This document shows, piece after piece, positions 1 through 5,492 of a DNA stretch of 22,160 nt. The notes under the pieces were generated by a model that saw only the letters and a list, made by a program, of their open reading frames with translations, searched no databases and was not told the DNA's origin. This stretch comes from a virus: IMG/VR virus record IMGVR_UViG_3300010151_006083, positions 1-22,160 of that record. One strand, given 5' to 3'. The stretch's first letter is position 1. The number at the start of each line of letters is the position of its first letter. A program made the position numbers and the translations under genes.

Positions 1-179
1 TAGATTATGTTGGTATAGATGAACAACATACAGAATTAGCAAAAGAATGGTCAGAATATCTTGCAAAGATATTATGGGAAGAGTCATATGATAATAATGG
101 AAATTTTATAAGTGATAAAGAAAAATCTTTACATAATTCACCTACGAAATCTGCACTATCAATATTGCATTGGAAATAA
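1..179 (+). CDS. C-terminal end of an unknown protein (partial)
   Basis: An open frame runs in from the left edge in frame 3 (first full codon at base 3) and stops at TAA 177-179. The 58 visible residues begin DYVGIDEQHTELAKEW and end SALSILHWK. They are rich in Trp and acidic residues and show no motif I recognise. Codon use (ata, tca, gaa, aaa) matches the other genes of the window, so it is probably a genuine phage gene whose start lies outside the window. A terminator-like hairpin overlaps its stop codon, which suggests it ends a transcription unit. Confidence 0.65.
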   Translation, partial: DYVGIDEQHTELAKEWSEYLAKILWEESYDNNGNFISDKEKSLHNSPTKSALSILHWK

Positions 180-199
180 GTGATGCAATTTTTATTTTT
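164..199 (+). terminator. Probable intrinsic terminator
   Basis: A perfect 7-bp inverted repeat (ATTGCAT at 164-170, ATGCAAT at 183-189, 12-nt loop) is followed by two T runs broken by one A (189-193 and 195-199). It overlaps the stop codon of the upstream gene and precedes the tRNA genes by a few bases. The stem is AT-rich and therefore weak, so termination may be partial and may let transcripts through into the tRNAs. Confidence 0.45.
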
Positions 200-207
200 A
201 GCTTTTT

Positions 208-285
208 AGGCCAGATGTGAATGCCGGTATCCACGCTACTCTTATAAGGTAGAAATAGCAGGTTCAAATCCTGCCTGGCCCACCA
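208..285 (+). tRNA. tRNA-Ile, anticodon UAU, CCA encoded
   Basis: The T arm is canonical (stem 258-262/270-274 around TTCAAAT). The anticodon stem is 236-240/248-252 with one G-U closing pair. The 7-base loop CTTATAA has U33 at 242, anticodon TAT at 243-245 and A37 at 246. The D stem is 217-219/232-234 with GG at 226-227 in its loop. The acceptor pairs 209-214 with 275-280; base 1 (A208) faces C281, an A-C mismatch. Discriminator A282 is followed by an encoded CCA (283-285). The A-G-G 5' end is like many tRNA-Ile. Position 8 is A rather than the usual U, which is odd. The tRNA would read AUA, a very common Ile codon in these genes. Confidence 0.8.
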
Positions 286-339
286 ATAAGGTTATATAAT
301 TAATGAATTGAAGTTTATAGAAAATATATACATAAATAA

Positions 340-425
340 GGAAGGTGTCCGGATGGCCCGAGGAAATGCACTTGAAATGCATTACGGCTTAATAGGTCGC
401 TAGGGTTCGAATCCCTAACCTTCCT
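340..425 (+). tRNA. tRNA-Ser, anticodon UGA, no encoded CCA
   Basis: A perfect 7-bp acceptor stem pairs 340-346 with 418-424. The T arm is 401-405/413-417 around TTCGAAT. The anticodon stem ATGCA/TGCAT flanks loop 371-377 with anticodon TGA (373-375). A long variable arm (about 383-400) is typical of class II tRNAs and supports Ser. The base after the acceptor is T425, followed by GCT rather than CCA, so CCA would have to be added by the host nucleotidyltransferase, unlike the upstream tRNA-Ile. It would read UCA, the Ser codon that dominates this window. Confidence 0.88.
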
Positions 426-426
426 G

Positions 427-491
427 CTCAGAATAATGCAAGCCTTCACGTGGCTCTGAGTGATAACTGATTTATTCAGGCTAATTGCATT
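427..491 (+). other. Structured non-coding stretch with two alternative folds
   Basis: Directly after tRNA-Ser, CTCAGA (427-432) pairs with TCTGAG (455-460), and AGCC (441-444) pairs with GGCT (452-455). Alternatively, AATGCAAGCCT (435-445) pairs with AGGCT (478-482) and TGCATT (486-491), giving 11 bp interrupted by three unpaired bases. The two folds share bases and exclude each other. No convincing third tRNA, ORF or T tract is present. It could be a tRNA-processing signal, an attenuator-like switch or a small RNA. The pairings are seen directly; any function is inference. Confidence 0.4.
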
Positions 492-543
492 GAGGTTCAA
501 TTAAAAAATATTAGAATAAGTTAGTTTAATAGTCGGCTTATTT

Positions 544-570
544 TTATTAGAAACATATGTATTCTAATAA
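544..570 (+). other. AT-rich hairpin ahead of the small membrane gene
   Basis: A perfect 9-bp inverted repeat, TTATTAGAA (544-552) and TTCTAATAA (562-570), surrounds a 9-base loop that itself contains the palindrome ACATATGT. It lies 22 bases upstream of the ATG at 592, between the tRNA region and the first operon. It may be a weak terminator or an mRNA 5' stabilising hairpin. The rest of 492-591 shows no gene; GGAAAG just before 592 serves as ribosome binding site. Confidence 0.35.
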
Positions 571-591
571 ATTTATTTTTGGAAAGCAAAT

Positions 592-843
592 ATGTCACAT
601 GATTTAGAAAAAAATATAAAAAGTGGTGGAATTGGATTCTTTGGTCTTTTAACAGTTTTGTTTATAGGTTTAAAATTAACAAACTATATAAACTGGGCGT
701 GGTATTGGGTATTGGGTCCTTTATGGATTCCAACAGCATTAACTCTTAGTGTTGCCGGAACATTATTTGCAATCGCCGGAATATTGTATGCCTTTGAAGA
801 TATTGCTTGTCATATCTGGGAACATATAAAGAAAAAGAAATAA
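592..843 (+). CDS. Small two-helix membrane protein
   Basis: This 83-residue protein has a short polar N-terminus and a first hydrophobic helix at about residues 13-29 (GFFGLLTVLFIGL). A Trp/Tyr-rich interfacial segment follows at 32-46 (NWAWYWVLGPLWIP), then a second helix at about 47-68 and a tail ending in four lysines that should stay in the cytoplasm. The pattern GLLTVLF-x-LKLT...W.W.WVL.PLWIP is one I know from many small phage proteins that databases label transmembrane Fragile-X-F-like; their function is unknown. GGAAAG lies upstream of the ATG. It is the first gene of a short run with the IMPDH-like gene 28 bases downstream. A role at the host inner membrane is likely but unspecified. 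Confidence 0.75.
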   Translation: MSHDLEKNIKSGGIGFFGLLTVLFIGLKLTNYINWAWYWVLGPLWIPTALTLSVAGTLFAIAGILYAFEDIACHIWEHIKKKK

Positions 844-871
844 TGATCGGTATTTTAATAAAGGTTATTAA

Positions 872-2035
872 ATGACAGAAGAAGCAACTCGTCCAGAACT
901 TATGCGTGAAGCATTAGGATTTGATGATATTGGTTTAATTGCAGCAGACCAATCAAATATAGCTTCACGAAAACAAGTATATACATACACAAAACTTTCT
1001 AAAAATATAACTATAGAGTATCCTATTATATCATCGCCAATGGATACAATATCAGATGTTGATACTTGTATAGCGTTGAATAATATTGGTGCTGCAGGTA
1101 TTCTTCATAGGTTTATGTCAATTGAAGAACAAGTAGAAAAAGCGGAAAAGATAAATAAAGAAAGTGGAGCAGTCTATGTAGCAATAGGATTAGGTGATTA
1201 TGAAGAACGTATTAATACATTATTAAAATCATCAGCTGATCCAGATTTATTATTTTTGGATACTGCAAATGGTGCTTCAATTCAAGTAACAGAATTTATG
1301 AGATGGTGGAATAATAAGAAGAAATCATTCGCATCGGATTATATATCTCCTGATATGATAATTGGAAATACAATGTCAAAGGCATCTGTTTCAAGAGCTT
1401 TTAATTTAGGCGCGGATGGAGTTAGGCACGGAATCGGTATCGGAAGTATGTGTATTACATCAATGCAAACAGGAATTCATTGTCCAGCCGTCACATCATT
1501 ATATTATGGATGGAAAGCAAAACGCAATTACGAACTGCAACAGGTAGATTCGTTATCCAACAACCCAATGCCATCCTTACTTTGTGACGGAGGAATAAGA
1601 AAACCTGCAGATTTGGTTAAAGCAATTATTTCAGGTGCTGATGCAGTAATATGTGGTAATATATTTGCAGGATGCAATGAAACACCAGGTAAAGTTATAA
1701 TAAAAAAGCCGATTGCAGGTAATCCTGATTCTGGTCCAATTGATAAGTATAAGAAATTCAGAGGTATGGCTTCAGCAGGTGTTGTAGAAGATTACGGTTT
1801 AGGTGATGGAACTACAGAAAACAGATTTATTGAAGGTGAAGAAACCCTCGTGCGATGCAACGGAAAATCCGTTGTTGATGTCGTACACGAGTTGAATAAT
1901 GGTCTTAGAAGTGCAATGTCTTATCTAGATTATGAAAAATTAAAAGATATGAAAGGTACTTTGTGGACCGGTGGTGTTAAGGCAATTAGATTAACAAATT
2001 CATCGTATATTGAAGGAACACCACATGGAAAGTAG
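872..2035 (+). CDS. IMP dehydrogenase / GMP reductase family enzyme without CBS domains
   Basis: This 387-residue TIM-barrel enzyme of purine nucleotide metabolism would either oxidise IMP to XMP with NAD (IMPDH) or reduce GMP to IMP (GMPR). Family landmarks occur in order: the N-terminal LGFDDIGL (15-22), ISSPMDT (53-59), the catalytic Cys loop GIGSMCITS (189-197, Cys194), the substrate-binding Asp239 in LLCDGGIRKPADLVKAI, the phosphate loop SGADAVICGNIFAG (254-267), and KFRGMASAG (295-303), which precedes the mobile flap. The two CBS domains usual in bacterial IMPDH are absent, so it is short and lacks that allosteric control. The usual IMPDH Arg-Tyr flap dyad is not obvious (NRF at 317-319 is the nearest), so IMPDH versus GMPR stays open. 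AAAGG at spacing 8 supports the ATG. Phage versions could shift the guanine pool for DNA synthesis. Confidence 0.85.
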   Translation: MTEEATRPELMREALGFDDIGLIAADQSNIASRKQVYTYTKLSKNITIEYPIISSPMDTISDVDTCIALNNIGAAGILHRFMSIEEQVEKAEKINKESGAVYVAIGLGDYEERINTLLKSSADPDLLFLDTANGASIQVTEFMRWWNNKKKSFASDYISPDMIIGNTMSKASVSRAFNLGADGVRHGIGIGSMCITSMQTGIHCPAVTSLYYGWKAKRNYELQQVDSLSNNPMPSLLCDGGIRKPADLVKAIISGADAVICGNIFAGCNETPGKVIIKKPIAGNPDSGPIDKYKKFRGMASAGVVEDYGLGDGTTENRFIEGEETLVRCNGKSVVDVVHELNNGLRSAMSYLDYEKLKDMKGTLWTGGVKAIRLTNSSYIEGTPHGK

Positions 2036-2043
2036 AGGTATAT

Positions 2044-2205
2044 ATGTCTAAAATTCTTTTTACATGTATGGCGCAAAAGAATCATGAATCTACAGAAATG
2101 GAAGTTATAGCAAATAATTGTACATGGGATGCAATGAAAGCTTTAGAATCATACTATAAAAATACTTTATGGTTAAATTTCAAGTATAAGAAAGAAGAAA
2201 CTTAA
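2044..2205 (+). CDS. Small hypothetical protein, 53 residues
   Basis: A short gene starts 8 bases after the IMPDH-like gene with AGAGGT as ribosome binding site before ATG 2044. The product begins MSKILFTCMAQKNHESTEME and ends KYKKEET. It has two Cys residues (8 and 26), a likely helix around WDAMKALESYYKN (residues 28-40) and a basic C-terminus. I do not recognise a family. Its tight spacing and shared codon use suggest co-transcription with the IMPDH-like gene, and a terminator-like hairpin follows 13 bases after its stop. Confidence 0.6.
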   Translation: MSKILFTCMAQKNHESTEMEVIANNCTWDAMKALESYYKNTLWLNFKYKKEET

Positions 2206-2218
2206 GAATACGTTTATA

Positions 2219-2274
2219 GATAGAAATTAGGAGAAGAATGGAGTCATACAGTATATATTCCTCTTTTTTCTATC
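2219..2274 (+). terminator. Probable terminator of the membrane protein / IMPDH unit
   Basis: A long imperfect hairpin pairs GATAGAAA (2219-2226) with TTTCTATC (2267-2274). An inner stem (2229-2233 with 2261-2265, and 2236-2239 with 2257-2260, with bases 2234-2235 bulged) closes a 17-base loop. A six-T run (2264-2269) follows the inner stem, so the inner stem alone resembles an intrinsic terminator, while the outer stem would sequester the T run. It is placed just after the 53-residue gene. Confidence 0.45.
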
Positions 2275-2305
2275 GTAATTTAATATAGTTTTTATATAGT
2301 TATTA

Positions 2306-2416
2306 TATAATTCGAAATGACTAGAGATAGATCGTTCGAGTTACACTGTTCTTGTAGGAATGGGACGACGAGGAATTTAAGGTCTATAGGCATTAACACC
2401 TATAGGCCTTTTTTTG
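2306..2416 (+). ncRNA. Candidate small RNA between two terminators
   Basis: Between the hairpin ending at 2274 and the strong terminator at 2379-2416 there is no credible ORF. A perfect -10 hexamer TATAAT sits at 2306-2311, though no good -35 is visible. Downstream, TCGTTC (2332-2337) can pair with GGACGA (2363-2368, one G-U) around a small inner hairpin, and the strong terminator follows. A transcript of about 95-100 nt starting near 2318 would therefore have the layout of a phage small RNA. The hexamer and pairings are seen; transcription is inferred. Confidence 0.3.
2379..2416 (+). terminator. Strong intrinsic terminator
   Basis: A 12-bp stem (2379-2390 with 2399-2410, one G-U pair) has an 8-base loop (CATTAACA) and is followed by a run of seven T (2409-2415). 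This is the clearest rho-independent terminator in the window. It separates the upstream region from the promoter of the exonuclease/helicase transcription unit. Confidence 0.88.
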
Positions 2417-2442
2417 TTTAAAAAAGAGGCTCTTTTTGTTTA
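2413..2442 (+). repeat. Palindrome flanked by a direct repeat, abutting the -35
   Basis: An odd-centred perfect palindrome (2421-2437, eight-base arms AAAAAGAG/CTCTTTTT around one G) is bracketed by two copies of TTTGTTTA (2413-2420 and 2435-2442) spaced 22 bp, about two helical turns. It ends one base before the putative -35 element at 2439. With no loop, it is a poor RNA hairpin but a good shape for a dimeric DNA-binding protein, so I read it as a candidate operator or activator site. Confidence 0.4.
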
Positions 2443-2467
2443 CATAGAGGCGCCAATTGTTTATATT
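2439..2467 (+). promoter_or_regulatory. Sigma70/sigmaA-like promoter
   Basis: TTTACA (2439-2444) and TATATT (2462-2467) are separated by exactly 17 bases; each differs from consensus (TTGACA, TATAAT) at one position. It lies just downstream of the strong terminator and upstream of the leader ORF and exonuclease gene, where a promoter is needed. Transcription would start near 2474. This implies use of the host housekeeping RNA polymerase for this unit. Confidence 0.55.
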
Positions 2468-2515
2468 CTAACGACTAAGTAATTATATGGTATATTATAT
2501 GGCTGGAGGAAAAAG

Positions 2516-2605
2516 ATGACTATATGCTTCTCTGGGACGCGGTTTTATGACCCAATTAGACCTTCAAATGTGATAAAAATTACAGATATGGTAGTAGATA
2601 CTTGA
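2516..2605 (+). CDS. Short leader ORF, 29 codons
   Basis: ATG 2516 is preceded by one of the best ribosome binding sites in the window (TGGAGGAAAAAG). The frame encodes 29 residues beginning MTICFSGTRFYDPIRPSN and ends at TGA 2603-2605. It lies in the 5' leader of the exonuclease gene, about 40 bases downstream of the predicted transcription start. A perfect 7-bp hairpin surrounds its stop codon. The peptide may be functional in its own right, or its translation may control folding of the leader. I recognise no family. Confidence 0.45.
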   Translation: MTICFSGTRFYDPIRPSNVIKITDMVVDT

Positions 2606-2613
2606 TAAGTATC
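2597..2613 (+). other. Hairpin around the leader stop codon
   Basis: GATACTT (2597-2603) and AAGTATC (2607-2613) form a perfect 7-bp stem with a 3-base loop, so the TGA stop spans the end of the left arm and the loop. Just after it, TCAATC (2615-2620) can pair with GATTGA (2656-2661), placing a second stem over the alternative ATG at 2662. A ribosome stopping on the leader ORF would melt the first hairpin. This suggests leader-dependent control of the exonuclease gene. Confidence 0.35.
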
Positions 2614-2694
2614 CTCAATCATTAGTCTTCGGAATACGATAAAATATGCACAGAGGATTGAATGTCCTGTAACAATAACAGAATTGGAGACCAT

Positions 2695-3747
2695 ATGGCA
2701 GAAATTGTAGAAGTAGATGGTAAAAAGATTGAACGTAGGAAGATTCTCCATATTGACATGTTAAATTTATTCATCAGAAATTTTGCAGTTCAACATGCAA
2801 CAAATGAACAAGGAGTTGATGTCGGTGGTATTTTTGGATGTCTTCAAAGCTTTAATAAATTCCTTAGAATTCATAAGCCAGATGTAGTTCATGTAGCATG
2901 GGAAGGTAAAGGTTCATCTAAGCGTAGAAGAGAAATGCTTGAACAATATAAATCAAGTAGAAAATTTAGTGGATTTAATAAGAAGAAATATAAGGATGAT
3001 GAAAAAGGTGAGAAGGAATCTTTAATAAGGCAGCTTAATAGGTTAAGAGATTATATTGCAATTTTACCGTTTTATCAAACATCTGTAGATTTCTTGGAAG
3101 CAGATGATACTATTGCATATTGTGTAGAACATATCTTTGATGGGCCTGAATGGGAAAATGTTATTATAACTACAGATAGAGATTATTTCCAATTAGTATC
3201 AGAAACAACTACAATTCATCGACCAGTAAAAACTAAGAAGTATAAGGATGGTGAAATTGTTACACCTGAATTTGTAATGGATTTTTATGGTATACATCCG
3301 GATAATTTACCTATCCTTAAAGCAATCATGGGTGATGCTTCTGATGAGATTGATGGAATAAAAGGTGTTGGGGCAAAAACAGCAATAAAAGATTTTGAAA
3401 TGCTTGAATCCTTGAAAGATGGAGCTGATATTTATACCATTGATGACATACTTGAGATAGCACAGCATAGGTTCGAAGTTGAAAAGAAGAAGAAATATGC
3501 CAAATATTTAGATCATAGAGACCTACTCAAACGTAACTATGAGCTTATGCAACTTCTCATTCCAAACATGTCACTGCAAGCAAGAAGCGTAATTCATAAA
3601 ACTTTTAAAGATATACCAAAGTTTAAACCCACACAATTCAGATTAATGATTATTGGAGATTCTATTAGTCCCCCAAAGATGTTCACCTGGGCCGAAATGT
3701 ATATGGATATGAAACCAAAACCTATTATATTAGAAGAAAAAATATAA
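2695..3747 (+). CDS. 5'-3' exonuclease (FEN / Pol I 5'-nuclease family)
   Basis: This 350-residue metal-dependent 5' nuclease, like T4 RNase H or T5 D15, would remove RNA primers and flaps at the fork. Acidic metal ligands sit in family order: Asp21 in LHIDMLNLF, the helical-arch basic region with KRRREMLEQYKSSR (about residues 78-91), EADD (135-138), TTDRDYFQL (Asp161, Asp163), and GDASDEIDGIKGVGAKTA (Asp214, Asp217). The last continues into the helix-hairpin-helix that binds the duplex. The ATG at 2695 is chosen for TTGGAGA five bases upstream; ATG 2662, 11 codons earlier with AGAGG upstream, remains possible. The gene follows its own promoter and leader and precedes the helicase. Confidence 0.92.
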   Translation: MAEIVEVDGKKIERRKILHIDMLNLFIRNFAVQHATNEQGVDVGGIFGCLQSFNKFLRIHKPDVVHVAWEGKGSSKRRREMLEQYKSSRKFSGFNKKKYKDDEKGEKESLIRQLNRLRDYIAILPFYQTSVDFLEADDTIAYCVEHIFDGPEWENVIITTDRDYFQLVSETTTIHRPVKTKKYKDGEIVTPEFVMDFYGIHPDNLPILKAIMGDASDEIDGIKGVGAKTAIKDFEMLESLKDGADIYTIDDILEIAQHRFEVEKKKKYAKYLDHRDLLKRNYELMQLLIPNMSLQARSVIHKTFKDIPKFKPTQFRLMIIGDSISPPKMFTWAEMYMDMKPKPIILEEKI

Positions 3748-3842
3748 TAAAATATTATATAAGTTTGTGTTTAAGTATGGCGTATTGAAGATTAATAATA
3801 AATGGAAATATCATAAATACATACTTTAATTGAGGATAATTA

Positions 3843-5204
3843 ATGTCACAAGAAACATTTCGTAAATTTGGTCATAAATTCGAAGATCGTCTAATTCAGG
3901 CCGTTCTTTCAGATGTAGACTTTTTCCAAAAGATATATCCGTTAAGCAAAAAGGAATTTTTTAGTGAAAATCATGGCATAATATGGAATTTAATAACAGA
4001 CTTTTTTGAAAAATATAAGACGGTTCCTACATATGAAAATCTTGGAGTTACGTTATCTAAATTAAATAATGAAGATATAATAGATTCTTGCAAACTTATA
4101 ATCTTACACATGCAGAAAGATTTTAAAGTAAAAGAAGTAGAACAAGCTAAAGAAGAAGGTTTTGAATTTCTGGAAGAAAAAGAGATGGAATCAGCAATTT
4201 TAGAATGTGCTGTTCATCTTAAAGAAGGTAAGAAAGATATGATCAAGCCAAGAATCGAAAAGGCTATGAAACATATCTATATTTCAGATACCGGCCATGA
4301 TTATTTTGAAGGATTATCCGATAGAACATCAGAAACAATAAGAAAATCTATCCCTACAGGACTTAAGTTATTAGACGATATTGATTATCTTGATGGGGGA
4401 CTAGCAGGTGGTGAGATAGGCGTTATGATGGCACCAACTGGTGGTGGTAAATCCTATTGGTTAATGCAAATGGGTTATGGTGCACTGAAGGCAGGATATA
4501 ATGTAGTCCATTATACATTCGAGCTTTCAGAAATTAATATTGGTAAGAGATACGATGCTAAAATTTCTGGTTTCCCAATCAAGGATATTAGAAATAATGA
4601 AAAAGATGTACAAAAGATACTTTCAGAATTTAAAGGTGGCAGATTAATCATCAAAGAATTTCCAACACGAACAGCAAATATTCATAAAATAAAATTTCAT
4701 ATTGATAGATTACAAGCATCGGGTATTCAAGTTGATTTAGTTGTCCTTGATTATGCTGATCTTATGCTGTCAACAAGATCGTATGAACAAAAAACTTGGG
4801 AATTAGAAGCAATTTATGAGGAACTTAGAAGTTTCTCAATGGAAACAAAAATCCCAATTTGGACAGCATCACAAACAAATAGAGCAGGATTGGATGAGGA
4901 TATTATTGGGTTAGATAAGATAGCTGATGCATATTCAAAAGCACAAGTTGCAGATTTTATTGGAACATTCAGTAGAAACAAATATGAGAAGGAAACAAAC
5001 GGTGGTAAATTCTATATTGCAAAAAATAGAATGGGATTTGATGGCAAGGTTTGGACAACTTATTTTGATCCTGCAAGATCAGTGATTCAGTTAAGTGAAC
5101 CTGATCAGATTGGGGGAGATTTTATTGTTAATGTAGATAAAGAATTTAAAGATGGAGTTGGAGAATTATGGAGCAAATTCAAAGATAATAAAGGTGTGAA
5201 TTAA
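3843..5204 (+). CDS. Replicative DNA helicase, DnaB / T4 gp41 family
   Basis: This 453-residue RecA-fold hexameric helicase would unwind duplex DNA at the phage fork by moving 5'-3' on the lagging strand. The N-terminal 140 residues resemble the DnaB/gp41 N-terminal helical domain (RLIQAVLSDVDFF...FFEKYKTVPTYE). The motor domain begins with DGGLAGGEIGVMMAPTGGGKS, with Walker A at 197-204 (Lys203). Walker B is VDLVVLDYADLM (Asp303), followed by the sensor-like TASQTNRAG and the arginine-rich ADFIGTFSRN region. Length is close to gp41 (about 475). TGAGG lies 8 bases before the ATG. The stop overlaps the next ATG by one base (TAATG), so the downstream orphan is probably translationally coupled. 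A gp41 homologue is a known split-intein host, but this copy is uninterrupted. Confidence 0.93.
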   Translation: MSQETFRKFGHKFEDRLIQAVLSDVDFFQKIYPLSKKEFFSENHGIIWNLITDFFEKYKTVPTYENLGVTLSKLNNEDIIDSCKLIILHMQKDFKVKEVEQAKEEGFEFLEEKEMESAILECAVHLKEGKKDMIKPRIEKAMKHIYISDTGHDYFEGLSDRTSETIRKSIPTGLKLLDDIDYLDGGLAGGEIGVMMAPTGGGKSYWLMQMGYGALKAGYNVVHYTFELSEINIGKRYDAKISGFPIKDIRNNEKDVQKILSEFKGGRLIIKEFPTRTANIHKIKFHIDRLQASGIQVDLVVLDYADLMLSTRSYEQKTWELEAIYEELRSFSMETKIPIWTASQTNRAGLDEDIIGLDKIADAYSKAQVADFIGTFSRNKYEKETNGGKFYIAKNRMGFDGKVWTTYFDPARSVIQLSEPDQIGGDFIVNVDKEFKDGVGELWSKFKDNKGVN

Positions 5205-5458
5205 TGTCAAGAGACAATTATACAATATCAGTAATATTTTCAAGTGCTGATGAAAGTTTACCTCTTCAGATGCCTAGTACTATAAGGAATGATACTTCAT
5301 TTGAAAAAGAAAAGCGTAAAGTAAGAACTGTGTTTGGGGAATATTTGAAAAGAAAAAAGCTTAATGAGCACTTAAGAGTTGAACTTTGGTTACATAGAGC
5401 TAATGGCATTAGTGAATTACAATATCATCATGGAACTGAAGAAATGTTTAGGGATTAG
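5204..5458 (+). CDS. Small hypothetical protein coupled to the helicase
   Basis: This 84-residue product starts in the TAATG overlap with the helicase stop. It begins MSRDNYTISVIFSSADE and has a basic middle (EKEKRKVRTVFGEYLKRKK, residues 35-53). It ends with a mixed alpha/beta tail, LRVELWLHRANGISELQYHHG. No Cys, signal peptide or membrane segment is present. I do not recognise it. Coupling to the helicase gene hints at a replisome accessory role, but nothing in the sequence proves that. Confidence 0.7.
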   Translation: MSRDNYTISVIFSSADESLPLQMPSTIRNDTSFEKEKRKVRTVFGEYLKRKKLNEHLRVELWLHRANGISELQYHHGTEEMFRD

Positions 5459-5492
5459 TTATGATTTTAAGATAAATAATGAGGGAAAATAA

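Noticed and set aside
315-500. Minus-strand ORF of 61 codons across the tRNA-Ser region
   Set aside because: It is antisense to a well-supported tRNA, has no ribosome binding site and no coding-like composition.
426-500. A third tRNA suggested by GGTTCAA at 494-500
   Set aside because: The bases after TTCAATT cannot form a T stem and no acceptor pairing exists on either strand.
3785-3814. Promoter TTGAAG-N18-TATCAT before the helicase gene
   Set aside because: Both hexamers have two mismatches in a very AT-rich gap, so chance is too likely; the helicase is probably served by the 2439 promoter.
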